The notes beneath the pieces are model-generated. The model did not search any database and was not told the DNA's origin. It saw nothing but the letters and a program-made list of their open reading frames with translations. 64,000 nt of DNA, from positions 248,001 to 312,000 of the forward strand of contig NZ_BMRZ01000006.1 in assembly GCF_014648895.1 (NCBI RefSeq). Direction: 5' to 3'. Both the position numbers and the translations under genes were made by a program. The DNA is from Streptomyces tanashiensis (GTDB lineage: Bacteria > Actinomycetota > Actinomycetes > Streptomycetales > Streptomycetaceae). Positions 53,264 through 62,113 of this stretch are shown piece by piece (the first letter of the stretch is position 1; every line of letters starts with the position of its first letter).

Positions 53264-54846
53264 GAGCCGTACGTCTGGCGCAGTTCCACCTTCCGCACCT
53301 TGCCGCTCACCGTCATCGGGAACTCGGTGAGGATCTCCACCCTGCGCGGGATCTTGTAGTGGGCGAGCCGGTCCCGGCAGAAGGCGGTGAGCTCCTCCAG
53401 GGTGGGCGGGGCGGCGGGGTCGCGGGGGATCACGCAGGCGAGGATCTCCTCGCCGTACCGCTCGTCGGGGACGCCGACGACCTGCACGTCCGCGATCTTG
53501 GGGTGGCCGTAGAGGAACTCCTCGATCTCGCGCGGGTACACGTTCTCCCCGCCCCGGATGATCATGTCCTTGATGCGGCCGACGATCTGCACGTATCCGT
53601 CGTCCCGCATGACCGCGAGGTCGCCGGTGTGCATCCAGCGGCCCGGGTCGATCGCCTCGGCGGTCTTCTCCGGCTCGTCCCAGTAGCCGAGCATCACGCT
53701 GTAGCCGCGGGTGCACAGCTCGCCCGCCGTGCCGCGCTCGGTGGTCAGTCCGGTCGCCGGGTCGACGACCTTCACCTCGACGTGCGGCATGACCCGGCCG
53801 ACCGTGCCGGTGCGGCGCTCCAGGTCGTCGTCACGGCGGGTCTGGGTGGAGACGGGCGAGGTCTCGGTCATGCCGTAGCAGATCGACACCTCCGCCATGT
53901 TCATCTCGGCGACGACCCGCTTCATCACCTCGACCGGGCACGGCGAGCCCGCCATGATGCCAGTGCGGAGCGTGGAGAGGTCGTACGCGGCGAAGTCGGG
54001 CAGGTTGAGCTCGGCGATGAACATCGTCGGCACCCCGTACAGCGAGGTGCAGCGCTCGTCCTGGACCGCCCGGAGGGTGGCGGCGGGGTCGAAGGAGGCG
54101 GCCGGGATCACGATGCAGGCGCCGTGCGAGGTGGCCGCGAGGTTCCCCATGACCATGCCGAAGCAGTGGTAGAAGGGCACCGGGACGCAGATGCGGTCCT
54201 GCTCGCTGTAGGCGATCATCTCGCCCACGAAGTAGCCGTTGTTGAGGATGTTGTGGTGGGAGAGGGTGGCGCCCTTCGGGAAGCCCGTCGTCCCCGAGGT
54301 GTACTGGATGTTGACGGGCTCGTCGCAGGAGAGCGGCTCCGGCCGCAGCTCCCCGGGCGTACGGGCGAGCAGTGCGTCCCAGGTGGGGTCGCCGAAGTAC
54401 ACGGCCTCGCGCAACTCGGGGCAGGTGTCGCGCACTTGCTCGACCAGGGCCCGGTAGTCGCTGGTCTTGTGGGCGAGGGAGGCGAAGAGCAGCGAGATGC
54501 CGGCCTGTTGGAGCACGTACTCCAACTCGTGGGCGCGGTAGGCCGGGTTGATGTTCACCATGATGGCGCCGATGCGGGCGGTGGCGTACTGGACGAGCAC
54601 CCACTCGGCGCAGTTCACCGCCCAGATGCCGACCCGGTCGCCCTTGGCGACCCCGCTGCCCAGCAGCGCGTCCGCCAGCCGGTCGACGTCGGCGCCGAAT
54701 GCGGCGTACGTCCAGCGGCGTCCGGTGGGGACGTCGACGAGGGCCTCCCGGTCGGGCCAGGCGGCGACGGCGCGGTCGAGGTTGGCGCCGATGGTGTCGC
54801 CGAGGAGCGGCGTGTCCGACACTCCGTGCGCGTACGAGAGGTTCAT
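53260..54846 (-). CDS. AMP-dependent acyl-CoA synthetase (fatty-acid type)
   Basis: The 528-aa adenylate-forming ligase starts [20 protein letters not shown] and shows the P-loop [16 protein letters not shown], the adenine motif [11 protein letters not shown], the ATP-ribose Asp in MHTGDLAVM, the hinge [16 protein letters not shown] and the catalytic Lys in [11 protein letters not shown]. It would activate a fatty or aromatic acid as acyl-AMP and then acyl-CoA. A second ligase gene lies upstream, joined through a 14-codon duplicated junction. A divergent GAF-like/LuxR gene lies upstream of both and may regulate the pair. Confidence 0.94.
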   Translation of the reverse strand: MNLSYAHGVSDTPLLGDTIGANLDRAVAAWPDREALVDVPTGRRWTYAAFGADVDRLADALLGSGVAKGDRVGIWAVNCAEWVLVQYATARIGAIMVNINPAYRAHELEYVLQQAGISLLFASLAHKTSDYRALVEQVRDTCPELREAVYFGDPTWDALLARTPGELRPEPLSCDEPVNIQYTSGTTGFPKGATLSHHNILNNGYFVGEMIAYSEQDRICVPVPFYHCFGMVMGNLAATSHGACIVIPAASFDPAATLRAVQDERCTSLYGVPTMFIAELNLPDFAAYDLSTLRTGIMAGSPCPVEVMKRVVAEMNMAEVSICYGMTETSPVSTQTRRDDDLERRTGTVGRVMPHVEVKVVDPATGLTTERGTAGELCTRGYSVMLGYWDEPEKTAEAIDPGRWMHTGDLAVMRDDGYVQIVGRIKDMIIRGGENVYPREIEEFLYGHPKIADVQVVGVPDERYGEEILACVIPRDPAAPPTLEELTAFCRDRLAHYKIPRRVEILTEFPMTVSGKVRKVELRQTYGS

Positions 54847-54887
54847 GCGAGGTCGCCTTCCACGTGCGAGAGGTTCACGGCGGTCAT
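54843..54887 (-). CDS. 14-codon minigene from a duplicated gene junction
   Basis: Between the two ligase genes the reading frame [14 protein letters not shown] occupies 54887-54843. Its ATG overlaps the upstream ligase's TGA (ATGA) and its own TGA overlaps the ATG of the downstream ligase (ATGA). Its end VEGDLA repeats the end AEGDLA of the upstream ligase, and MTAVNLSH recalls the start MNLSYAHG of the downstream one. It looks like a tandem duplication of the stop-start junction; translation of it would only relay coupling. Confidence 0.55.
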   Translation of the reverse strand: MTAVNLSHVEGDLA

Positions 54888-56569
54888 GCGAGGTCACCCT
54901 CCGCGTACTCCTTGCCGCCGCCCTCCGCGGTCAGCCGGCGCAGTTCGACACGCCGGATCTTGCCGGAGACGGTCTTCGGCAGGTCGGCGAACTCGATGCG
55001 GCGGACCCGCTTGTACGGGGCGAGCACCGCGCGCGAGTGGGCGAACAGGACCTTCGCGGTCTCCTCGTCCGGCTCCCAGCCCGCCGCCAGGACGACGTAC
55101 GCCTTGGGGACGGCGAGCCGCAGCGGGTCGGGGGCGGGGACGACGGCCGCCTCGGCGACGGCCTCGTGCTCCAGGAGGGCGCTCTCCAGCTCGAAGGGGC
55201 TGATCTTGTAGTCGGAGGCCTTGAAGACGTCGTCGGCGCGCCCGATGTAGGTGATGTAGCCGTCCGCGTCGCGGGAGCCGATGTCGCCGGTGCGGTAGTG
55301 GCCGCCCGCCATCGCCTCGGCCGTGCGCTCCGGGTCGCCGTGGTAGCCCGTCATCAGACCCACCGGGTTGGCGGCGAGGTCGAGACAGATCTCGCCCTCC
55401 TCGACGTCCGGCGTGCCGCTCACCGGGTCGACGAGGGTGACCCGGAAGCCGGGGCTCGGGCGCCCCATGGAGCCCTGCTTGAGCCGCTGGCCGGGGCTGT
55501 TGGACACCTGGACGGCGGTCTCCGTCTGGCCGAAGCCGTCCCGGATCGTGACGCCCCAGGCGCGCCGCACCGACTCGATGACCTCGGGGTTGAGCGGCTC
55601 GCCGGCGGCGACGACCTCGCGCGGCGGGGTCTTCAGCCGGGTCAGGTCGGACTGGATCAGCATGCGCCACACGGTCGGCGGGGCGCAGAAGCTGGTGACG
55701 CCGTTGCGCTCCATCTCGTCCATGAGGCGGGCCGGGTCGAAGCGGGTGTAGTTGTGGATGAAGACGGTCGCCTCGGCGTTCCACGGCGCGAAGAGGTTGG
55801 ACCAGGCGTGCTTCGCCCAGCCCGGCGAGGAGATGTTGAGGTGCACGTCGCCGGGCTTGAGCCCGATCCAGTACATCGTCGACAGGTGACCGACGGGGTA
55901 CGAGGTGTGGGTGTGCTCCACCAGCTTGGGGCGGGCGGTCGTGCCGGAGGTGAAGTACAGCATCAGGGTGTCGTCGGCGAGGGTCACTCCGTCGGGCTCG
56001 AACACGTCCGACGCCTGGGCGGCGTGCTCGTACCCCAGCCAGCTCACCCCGTCGCCGCCGACCGCGATCCGGGTGTACTCCCCGGGGACGTCGTCGAACT
56101 TGGCGGTGTCCTCGGCCCGCACGATCACGTGCCGGGCGCGGCCCCGGTCGACGCGGTCGCGCAGGTCGGCGGGGCCGAGGAGCGGGGTGGCGGGGATGAG
56201 GACGGCGCGCAGCTTCATGGCGGCGAGGACGGTCTCCCAGAGCTCGACCTGGTTGCCGAGCATCAGGATGATCCGGTCGCCGGCGCGCACGCCCTGGGCC
56301 CGGAGCCAGTTCGCGACCCTGTTCGAGCGGGCGGACATCTCGGCGAAGCTCACCCGCGTCTCGGAGCCGTCCTCCTCGACGATGTGCAGCGCGGTCCTGT
56401 CGTTGTCCCGCGCGATGACGTCGAACCATTCGAGCGCCCAGTTGAAACGGTCGGGCCGGGGCCAGGCGAAGCCCTCGTAGGCCGTCTCGTAGTCCTCGCG
56501 ATGCTGCAGCAGGAAGTCCCGGGCGGCCCGGAACCCCTCCGTCGCGCCGGTCGCGCTCGTGGGCGTCAT
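54884..56569 (-). CDS. AMP-dependent acyl-CoA synthetase (medium-chain/acetate-like)
   Basis: The 561-aa ligase starts [20 protein letters not shown] and carries [20 protein letters not shown] (P-loop), [26 protein letters not shown] and the hinge [20 protein letters not shown], ending with the catalytic Lys of [13 protein letters not shown]. The [13 protein letters not shown] hinge is typical of the medium-chain acyl-CoA synthetase subclass. It is the first gene of a two-ligase operon. Its upstream gap with a 16-bp palindrome is shared with a divergent regulator. Confidence 0.94.
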   Translation of the reverse strand: MTPTSATGATEGFRAARDFLLQHREDYETAYEGFAWPRPDRFNWALEWFDVIARDNDRTALHIVEEDGSETRVSFAEMSARSNRVANWLRAQGVRAGDRIILMLGNQVELWETVLAAMKLRAVLIPATPLLGPADLRDRVDRGRARHVIVRAEDTAKFDDVPGEYTRIAVGGDGVSWLGYEHAAQASDVFEPDGVTLADDTLMLYFTSGTTARPKLVEHTHTSYPVGHLSTMYWIGLKPGDVHLNISSPGWAKHAWSNLFAPWNAEATVFIHNYTRFDPARLMDEMERNGVTSFCAPPTVWRMLIQSDLTRLKTPPREVVAAGEPLNPEVIESVRRAWGVTIRDGFGQTETAVQVSNSPGQRLKQGSMGRPSPGFRVTLVDPVSGTPDVEEGEICLDLAANPVGLMTGYHGDPERTAEAMAGGHYRTGDIGSRDADGYITYIGRADDVFKASDYKISPFELESALLEHEAVAEAAVVPAPDPLRLAVPKAYVVLAAGWEPDEETAKVLFAHSRAVLAPYKRVRRIEFADLPKTVSGKIRRVELRRLTAEGGGKEYAEGDLA

Positions 56570-56630
56570 GTGTCCTCCTCATTGCGGGACCTGTCCCGGA
56601 CATCGTGTAATCGGTGACCCAGGTCTCACT

Positions 56631-56646
56631 ACCCCCGTTCGGGGGT
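56631..56646. promoter_or_regulatory. Palindrome between ligase operon and regulator
   Basis: ACCCCCGTTCGGGGGT is a perfect seven-base inverted repeat with a two-base centre, 15 bp before the GTG of the regulator and 62 bp before the divergent ligase ATG. It partly overlaps the regulator's ribosome-binding region. It is a candidate operator of the GAF-like/LuxR regulator. Confidence 0.5.
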
Positions 56647-56660
56647 GAAGGAGTGGTCCC

Positions 56661-57476
56661 GTGCCCGAGAAGACGGAAGCGGTGGAGTTGCGGACGGCGC
56701 TGCTGCGGCTCAGGCGCGCCAGCGGGCTGCCCGTCGTCTTCGGCGGACTGCTCCAGGAGGGCCGCACCCTGCGGATCGCCGAGCTGAGCGGGGCCGTGAC
56801 GCCGGCGCTGAGCGGGCTCGCGATCTCGGCCGGCTACGGCCTCGGCGGGAAGTGCCTGGCGCTGTCGCGGCCGTGCGCGGTCACGGACTACCCGTCCTCG
56901 CGGCACATCACCCACGAGTACGACGGGCCGGTCTCGGCGGAGGGCCTGCGCGCGGTGATCGCGGTCCCCGTCGTCGTGCGCCGCAAGGTGCGCGGTGTGC
57001 TCTACGGGGCGCTGCGCGAGTCCCTCCCGATCGGCGAACGCGTCTTCGACGCGGCGATGGCGGCGGCGCGTGACGTGGAGCAGGCCCTCGCGGTACGGGA
57101 CGAGGTACGGCAGCTGCTGGCGCCGCCGCCGCCCGGACCGTCCTGGGAGGAGGTCCGCCAGGCGTACGGGGAGCTGCGCGAACTGGCCCCGAAGGTCGTC
57201 GACCCCGCGCTCCGGGAGCGGCTCCTCGCCGTCTGCGGCCGCCTGGAGTCGGCCTCCGGCGGCGCGCCCGCCGCTCCCGGGGTCTCCCTGACCCCCCGCG
57301 AGACGGACGTCCTCGCGGCGGTCGCCTCCGGCGCGACGAACGCGACGGCGGCGGAGCGCCTGGGCCTGCGGCCGGAGACGGTGAAGGGCTACCTCCGCTC
57401 GGCGATGCGCAAGCTCGGCGCCCACACCCGCCTGGAGGCGGTGGTGGCGGCCCGGCGGGCGGGGGCGCTGCCGTAG
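56661..57476 (+). CDS. GAF-like/LuxR-type transcriptional regulator
   Basis: The 271-aa protein starts at GTG (VPEKTEAVELRTALLRLRRA) after GAAGGAG. Residues 10-150 look like a GAF-type sensor of the IclR/FdhR kind (LPVVFGGLLQEGRTLRIAEL, then VIAVPVVVRRKVRGVLYGAL). The C-terminus has a LuxR HTH (LTPRETDVLAAVASGATNAT, then VKGYLRSAMRKLGAHTRLEA). Divergence from two acyl-CoA ligases suggests it controls use of a carboxylic acid. The effector is not known. Confidence 0.87.
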   Translation: MPEKTEAVELRTALLRLRRASGLPVVFGGLLQEGRTLRIAELSGAVTPALSGLAISAGYGLGGKCLALSRPCAVTDYPSSRHITHEYDGPVSAEGLRAVIAVPVVVRRKVRGVLYGALRESLPIGERVFDAAMAAARDVEQALAVRDEVRQLLAPPPPGPSWEEVRQAYGELRELAPKVVDPALRERLLAVCGRLESASGGAPAAPGVSLTPRETDVLAAVASGATNATAAERLGLRPETVKGYLRSAMRKLGAHTRLEAVVAARRAGALP

Positions 57477-57494
57477 CGGGCCCCGGGCCCGCTG

Positions 57495-57956
57495 TCAGAC
57501 GAAATGGTGCCGCGCGTCCTCCAGGGGGCCGCGCAGCAGACGGCCGACGGCCTCGTAGGGGTCCGCTCCGAGGTAGGAGGGGCCGGTGTGGTGCAGGAGG
57601 AAGAAGCGCCCGGTCTCGTCGATGAGGACCATGGCCCCGTCGAAGGTCTCGTATCCGACGGGGAAGAGCCTCCTCCCCAGGTTCCGGGCGAGTTCGGCCA
57701 CGTCCTCGCCGCTCTCCTCGTAGATCCAGTGCGGGGTGAATCCGACGGAGTCCGGCGGCGTCCCGGGGATGACCAGACGCAGTCCGCCGAACTCCCGGAC
57801 GAAGTCCCCGGCCGCGGGGAACGCTTCGACGGGGTGGCCCTCCTCGGCGAACCGTTCGGTCACGAAGGCCAGCATCCCCGGGAGCCGCGCGCCGACGTCA
57901 CGCCCCGGGAACCAGCCCGCTTCCGTCAGGACGGCCTCGACCTCCTCCGGAGTCAC
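57495..57956 (-). CDS. SUKH-3 domain protein, 153 aa
   Basis: The protein starts VTPEEVEAVLTEAGWFPGRD and continues with AFPAAGDFVREFGGLRLVIP, FTPHWIYEESGEDVAELARN and LHHTGPSYLGADPYEAVGRL, which match the SUKH-3 immunity family (PF14433). Such proteins usually neutralise polymorphic toxins, but single copies without a toxin are common in Streptomyces and no toxin is adjacent here. The GTG overlaps the stop of the upstream AlkX-like gene as GTGA. Confidence 0.88.
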   Translation of the reverse strand: MTPEEVEAVLTEAGWFPGRDVGARLPGMLAFVTERFAEEGHPVEAFPAAGDFVREFGGLRLVIPGTPPDSVGFTPHWIYEESGEDVAELARNLGRRLFPVGYETFDGAMVLIDETGRFFLLHHTGPSYLGADPYEAVGRLLRGPLEDARHHFV

Positions 57957-59071
57957 CCGGCCACCTCCGCGGTGACGATGTCGTACGGGACGTCCGCCGG
58001 CGCCAGGAGGCGCAGGGTGCGCTCCGCCTCGGCCGTGAGCGCCGCGCGTTCCGCGCGCGTCACTCGTGCGAAGGGCTCGATGGTGAGCGTGGTGCGGTCC
58101 TTCGCCTCGTCGAGGCGCCAGAGCCCGGCGAGGAAGCCGTCGAGGAGGAAGACGCGGTGGGCCTGGTTGCCGGTCCAGGTGCGGGTGCGGTACTCGGCGG
58201 GGACGACACGGGTGCGGTCGGCGTGCGAGAGGAGCAGGTTGTCGAACTCGGGGAGGAAGCGGGGCGGGGCGGGGGTGTCCTCGTCGGGGCGGGGCGCGTC
58301 GGGGAGGTCGAAGAGCTCGGTGCCCTGCTCGTCCCGGAAGACGAGGAGCTCGGACCGCAGCCGCTCGAAGGCCGGGCGGAGGCGGGTGAGACCGCACCAG
58401 AGCTGCATGTCCTTGACGGAGGCGGGGCCGAAGGCGCCGAGGTAGCGCAGGACGGTCTCGTCCAGGTCGGCGGCTTCGTCCTCGGGCCCGTCGAACCAGG
58501 TCCGGACGGTGGTGAGCGCGACCTGCCCGCTGCGCCGCCAGAGGCCGCGCGGGGTGACCTGCACCATCAGGAGCAGACAGCGGGCGGCGATGGTGAGCGC
58601 CAGCGGGTCGGCGTCCGGCCACTCCTGGAGCAGGTGCTCCCGCAGGTCCTTGGGGGTGCGGGGCTGTTCCTCGACGTACGCGGTGGCCAGGGCGGTGAGC
58701 CGGTCGAGGTCGACGCCGTCGAGCCCCTTCCGGAACATCTTCAGCTCCCGGTCGATGGCCCCGGCCTGGACGAGCCGGCGCAGGCCGACGGCGTCGCGGG
58801 CGGTGTGGGTGTGGACGGTGGACCGGAGCGAGACGATACGGGCGACCCGCCGGGACTCCATCAGGGCGGACAGGTCCTCGGGCCGGAACCCGTCGAGGCG
58901 GGCGGCGAGCGCGTAGTACGGGGGCTTGGTGTTCTGGGCCTGGAGGCCGACGAGGTGGGCGACGGCCTCCTCGACGCCGAGCGGGGCGGGGCGCAGGAGC
59001 AGCTGCCGGTCGAGGGTGGCACGGTTCAGGGCGCGGGCACCGAGCACGGGGTGGGTCGTCTTGAGGGCCAT
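57953..59071 (-). CDS. Winged-helix DNA-binding (HTH_42/AlkX-like) protein
   Basis: The 372-aa protein contains HLVGLQAQNTKPPYYAL, with the catalytic-type QxQ motif of HTH_42 DNA glycosylases (AlkX/YcaQ), then RIVSLRSTVHTHTARD and winged-helix segments to DNLLLSHADRTRVVP near the end. AlkX-type enzymes unhook interstrand crosslinks; AZL-type relatives protect antibiotic producers against DNA alkylators. No biosynthetic genes are beside it. The SUKH-3 gene is translationally coupled downstream. Confidence 0.87.
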   Translation of the reverse strand: MALKTTHPVLGARALNRATLDRQLLLRPAPLGVEEAVAHLVGLQAQNTKPPYYALAARLDGFRPEDLSALMESRRVARIVSLRSTVHTHTARDAVGLRRLVQAGAIDRELKMFRKGLDGVDLDRLTALATAYVEEQPRTPKDLREHLLQEWPDADPLALTIAARCLLLMVQVTPRGLWRRSGQVALTTVRTWFDGPEDEAADLDETVLRYLGAFGPASVKDMQLWCGLTRLRPAFERLRSELLVFRDEQGTELFDLPDAPRPDEDTPAPPRFLPEFDNLLLSHADRTRVVPAEYRTRTWTGNQAHRVFLLDGFLAGLWRLDEAKDRTTLTIEPFARVTRAERAALTAEAERTLRLLAPADVPYDIVTAEVAG

Positions 59072-59147
59072 GATCCGTACGCTACCGAGAGTTGCGGACA
59101 GATTCCGTCCTCAAGGCGTATCGAAGGGGTCCGAGCGGGATCCCAGG

Positions 59148-59279
59148 AGGGGTGGGACGGGACCGGGGAGACCGGGACGGGACCGAGGGCAGGCCGGGTC
59201 GGAATCGAGGGAACACCGGGGCGGGACCGGGCGGAGGCCGGGTCGGGATCGAGGGGAGACGGGGACGGTATCCGGACGG
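59148..59279. repeat. 22-bp degenerate tandem repeats with G-quadruplex motif
   Basis: Six adjoining 22-bp units fill 59148-59279. Units at 59192-59213 and 59236-59257 (both starting GGCCGGGTCGG) are 20/22 identical, so the array has a 44-bp super-period. At 59149-59168 the plus strand reads GGGGTGGGACGGGACCGGGG, four G-runs with 1-, 2- and 3-base loops, a textbook G-quadruplex motif. The array lies 60-190 bp upstream of corA. Confidence 0.8.
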
Positions 59280-59339
59280 GAGTGATTCGCCCCATATATC
59301 CTGCTCTCGGTCCACCGACCGAGGAGGAGGTGCACGACG

Positions 59340-60446
59340 ATGTCCGACCGTCGCCCCCGCGCGGCCTGGCGCCGCCGGCCCGAACCGCCGCCCGCGGCCT
59401 CGTCCGCGCGGCCGCCCTCGGTACAGCCCAGCGTGGTGCAGTCGACGCTCTACCGCGACGGTCGCCGGGTCTCCTCCCCCCTCACCCTCGCGGACACCTT
59501 CCGCCAGCTGCGCGAGCACCCCGACGGCATGGCCTGGATCGGCCTCCAGCGCCCGACCGAGGAGGAACTCCACTCCCTGGCAGCCGAGTTCGACCTGCAC
59601 GAGCTGGCCGTCGAGGACGCGCTGGAGGCCCATCAGCGTCCCAAGCTGGAGCGGTACGGCGACACGCTCTTCGTCGTCCTGCGCGCCGCCCGCTACCTCG
59701 ACGCCCAGGAGGAGGTCGACTTCGGCGAGCTCCATGTCTTCGTGGGCCCGGACTTCCTCATCACGGTCCGGCACGGCGCCGCCCCGGACCTCACGGCCGT
59801 CCGCCGCCGCATGGAGCAGAACCCGGACCTGCTGGCCCTGGGACCCGAAGCGGTCCTGTACGCGATCCTCGACGCGGTGGTCGACGGCTACGCCCCGGTG
59901 GTGGCGGGCGTCCAGAACGACATCGACGAGATCGAGACGGAGGTCTTCGGCGGCGACCCGGCGGTCTCCCGCCGCATCTACGAACTCTCCCGCGAGATGG
60001 TCGAGTTCCAGCGCGCCACCCGCCCCCTGGTGGGCATGCTGCACGCCCTGATGGCCGGCTTCGCCAAGTACGGCACGGACGAGGAGCTCCAGCGCTACCT
60101 CCGCGACGTCGCCGACCACGTCACCCACACCAGCGAGCGCGTCGACGGCTTCCGCCAGGCCCTGGCGGACATCCTCACGGTCAACGCGACCCTGGTCACC
60201 CAGCAGCAGAACGCCGAGATGCGCGCCCTGGCGGAAGCCGGCTTCGAGCAGAACGAGGAGATCAAGAAGATCTCCGCGTGGGCCGCCATCCTCTTCGCGC
60301 CGACGCTGGTGGGAACGATCTACGGGATGAACTTCGACAACATGCCGGAGCTGCACTGGGCGGGCGGGTATCCGTTCGCGGTGGTGCTGATGGCGGTGGT
60401 GTGCGTGAGCCTGTACGTCGTCTTCAAGAAGAAGGACTGGCTGTAG
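59340..60446 (+). CDS. corA: CorA-family divalent-cation transporter
   Basis: The 368-aa protein has a long cytosolic N-terminal domain (residues 35-300, alpha/beta sandwich and stalk helix) and two C-terminal helices. The signature YGMNF follows the first helix (GTIYGMNFDNMPELHWAGGY), and the protein ends FKKKDWL. It forms a pentameric Mg2+ (or Co2+/Ni2+) channel. The ATG at 59340 follows GAGGAGG. A 22-bp repeat array occupies the upstream leader and could affect transcription, as inference. Confidence 0.94.
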   Translation: MSDRRPRAAWRRRPEPPPAASSARPPSVQPSVVQSTLYRDGRRVSSPLTLADTFRQLREHPDGMAWIGLQRPTEEELHSLAAEFDLHELAVEDALEAHQRPKLERYGDTLFVVLRAARYLDAQEEVDFGELHVFVGPDFLITVRHGAAPDLTAVRRRMEQNPDLLALGPEAVLYAILDAVVDGYAPVVAGVQNDIDEIETEVFGGDPAVSRRIYELSREMVEFQRATRPLVGMLHALMAGFAKYGTDEELQRYLRDVADHVTHTSERVDGFRQALADILTVNATLVTQQQNAEMRALAEAGFEQNEEIKKISAWAAILFAPTLVGTIYGMNFDNMPELHWAGGYPFAVVLMAVVCVSLYVVFKKKDWL

Positions 60447-60469
60447 AGGAAGGAAAGGAGCAGCGGGCC

Positions 60470-61075
60470 ATGGGTGACCTCCTCCTGATCCGCCACGGTG
60501 AGACCGAGTGGAGCGCCACCGGGCGGCACACCGGCCGTACCGATCTGCCGCTCACGCCCGACGGCGAGGCGGAGGCGCGTACGCTCGCGCCGTTCTTCAC
60601 GGGCCGTCCCTTCGCGTTCGTGCTCACCAGTCCGCTGCGGCGGGCCCGGCACACGGCCGAGCTGGCCGGTCTGCGGGGCGCCTCGGCGGACGAGGACCTG
60701 TGCGAGTGGGACTACGGCGGGTACGAGGGGCTGACCACGGCCCGCATCCACGAGTCCCGGCCCGACTGGTCGCTGTGGCGCGACGGTGTGCCCCCGCACC
60801 CCGACGGGCGGCCCGGTGAGACCGCCGAGGACGTGGGGCGGCGGGCGGACCGGGTCCTGGCGCGCGCCGCACCGCTGCTCGCGGGCTCCGGGGACGACGG
60901 TGTGGTGGTGGCGCACGCGCATCTGCTGCGCGTCCTCACCGCCCGGTATCTGGGCCTGCCCGCGCCCGAGGGGCGGCTGTTCCTCCTGACGACGGCGACG
61001 GTCGGCCGGCTGTCGACGGAGCACGGGCTGCCGGTGGTCGCGGGCTGGAACCAGCGCCCCCTTCCCCTCGCGTGA
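60470..61075 (+). CDS. Histidine phosphatase-superfamily protein
   Basis: The 201-aa enzyme starts MGDLLLIRHGETEWSATGRH with the RHG active-site motif, followed by RTDLPLTPDGEAEA, LTSPLRRARHTAELA and the second catalytic His in VVVAHAHLLRVL. It belongs to the phosphoglycerate-mutase-like phosphatases. The ATG at 60470 is 24 bp after corA and follows AAGGAG, so it is probably in one operon with corA. Its GTGA end couples it to the TDT transporter gene. The substrate is unknown. Confidence 0.92.
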   Translation: MGDLLLIRHGETEWSATGRHTGRTDLPLTPDGEAEARTLAPFFTGRPFAFVLTSPLRRARHTAELAGLRGASADEDLCEWDYGGYEGLTTARIHESRPDWSLWRDGVPPHPDGRPGETAEDVGRRADRVLARAAPLLAGSGDDGVVVAHAHLLRVLTARYLGLPAPEGRLFLLTTATVGRLSTEHGLPVVAGWNQRPLPLA

Positions 61076-62043
61076 CGCGGGCCCCGGCCGAGGTGGGCGG
61101 GAGCGGGGCGGGGCGTGCGTGGTGGGCGGAGCTGCCGCCGGCGGCCGGGGCCGCGGTGCTCGCCACCGGCATCCTGTCGGTCGGGCTCCACCTGACCGGT
61201 TTCGAAGGGGTCTCGGTGGTGGCGCTGTGCCTGGCCACCGCGCTGTGGCTGCTGCTCGCGTTCGACTTCTCGACCCTGCTCCTCGGGGACCGGCGCCGCT
61301 GGGCGGCGAACGCCGACACCCCGCCGGCGCTCACCGCCGTGGCCGCCACGACGGTGCTCGGCGCCCGGTTCGAGCTCCTCGGCCGCACTCCGGTGGCGGT
61401 GGCGTTCCTGGTCCTGGCCTCCGCGGTCTGGCCGGTGCTGCTGGCCACCGTGCTACGGCACCTGACCCGGCGGGCACCGGGCGCCGCGTTCCTGGTCTGT
61501 GTGGCCACCCAGGGGCTCGCGGTGCTGTCCGCGCTCCTCGCGCCGGAGACCGGTGACTGGCTCGCACGGGTGGCCCTCGTCCTCTTCCTGCTGGGTCTCG
61601 CGCTGTACGCCGACGCGCTGGCCCGCTTCGACGTCCGCCAGGTGGTGACGGGCGCGGGCGACCACTGGATCGCGGGCGGGGCGATGGCGATCTCGGCACT
61701 CGCCGGGTCGAAGCTCCTCACCTCGGGCGCCTGGTCGGGCGGGGCGGAGACGGCCCTGCGGAGGACGACGTTCGTCCTGCTCGCCCTCGACCTGACCTGG
61801 TACGCGGTCCTGCTCTGCGGCGAGCTCGCCCACCGGCGTCTCCGCTACGACGTCCTCCGCTGGGCGACGGTCTTCCCGCTCGGCATGACGGCGGTGGCGT
61901 CCCTGTCGACCGCGGCGGCGACGGGAGTGGACTGGCTGGGGACGCTGGGCCGGGTCCTGCTGTGGATCGCGGTCGCCGCCTGGCTCCTGACCGCGTACGG
62001 CCTGATCCGCACCTTCACGGGGCGGCCCGCCGGCACCCCCTAG
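61072..62043 (+). CDS. TDT-family (tellurite/C4-dicarboxylate) transporter
   Basis: The 323-aa membrane protein starts MTRAPAEVGGSGAGRAWWAE (from GTG) and has nine to ten helices. PPAAGAAVLATGILSVGLHL in helix 1 and ALTAVAATTVLGARFELLGR and WIAGGAMAISALAGSKLLTS inside match the TehA/SLAC1-like family (PF03595). It may move chloride-like anions or C4-dicarboxylates. The GTG overlaps the phosphatase TGA. Confidence 0.87.
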   Translation: MTRAPAEVGGSGAGRAWWAELPPAAGAAVLATGILSVGLHLTGFEGVSVVALCLATALWLLLAFDFSTLLLGDRRRWAANADTPPALTAVAATTVLGARFELLGRTPVAVAFLVLASAVWPVLLATVLRHLTRRAPGAAFLVCVATQGLAVLSALLAPETGDWLARVALVLFLLGLALYADALARFDVRQVVTGAGDHWIAGGAMAISALAGSKLLTSGAWSGGAETALRRTTFVLLALDLTWYAVLLCGELAHRRLRYDVLRWATVFPLGMTAVASLSTAAATGVDWLGTLGRVLLWIAVAAWLLTAYGLIRTFTGRPAGTP

Positions 62044-62113
62044 GCCGGCGGAGGGCTCCTCGGGCGAGGCGGTGGGCGGCCGTGGGGCGGAGCCCGGACG
62101 GTTCGCCGCTCCG

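Noticed and set aside
57495-57956. SUKH-3 gene as part of a toxin-immunity locus
   Set aside because: No polymorphic toxin, secretion or further immunity gene is adjacent. It is coupled to a DNA-repair-type gene instead.
58157-61075. A 972-codon plus-strand frame ending in the phosphatase
   Set aside because: It runs antisense through the AlkX-like gene and out of frame through corA; the phosphatase starts at 60470 with its own ribosome-binding site.
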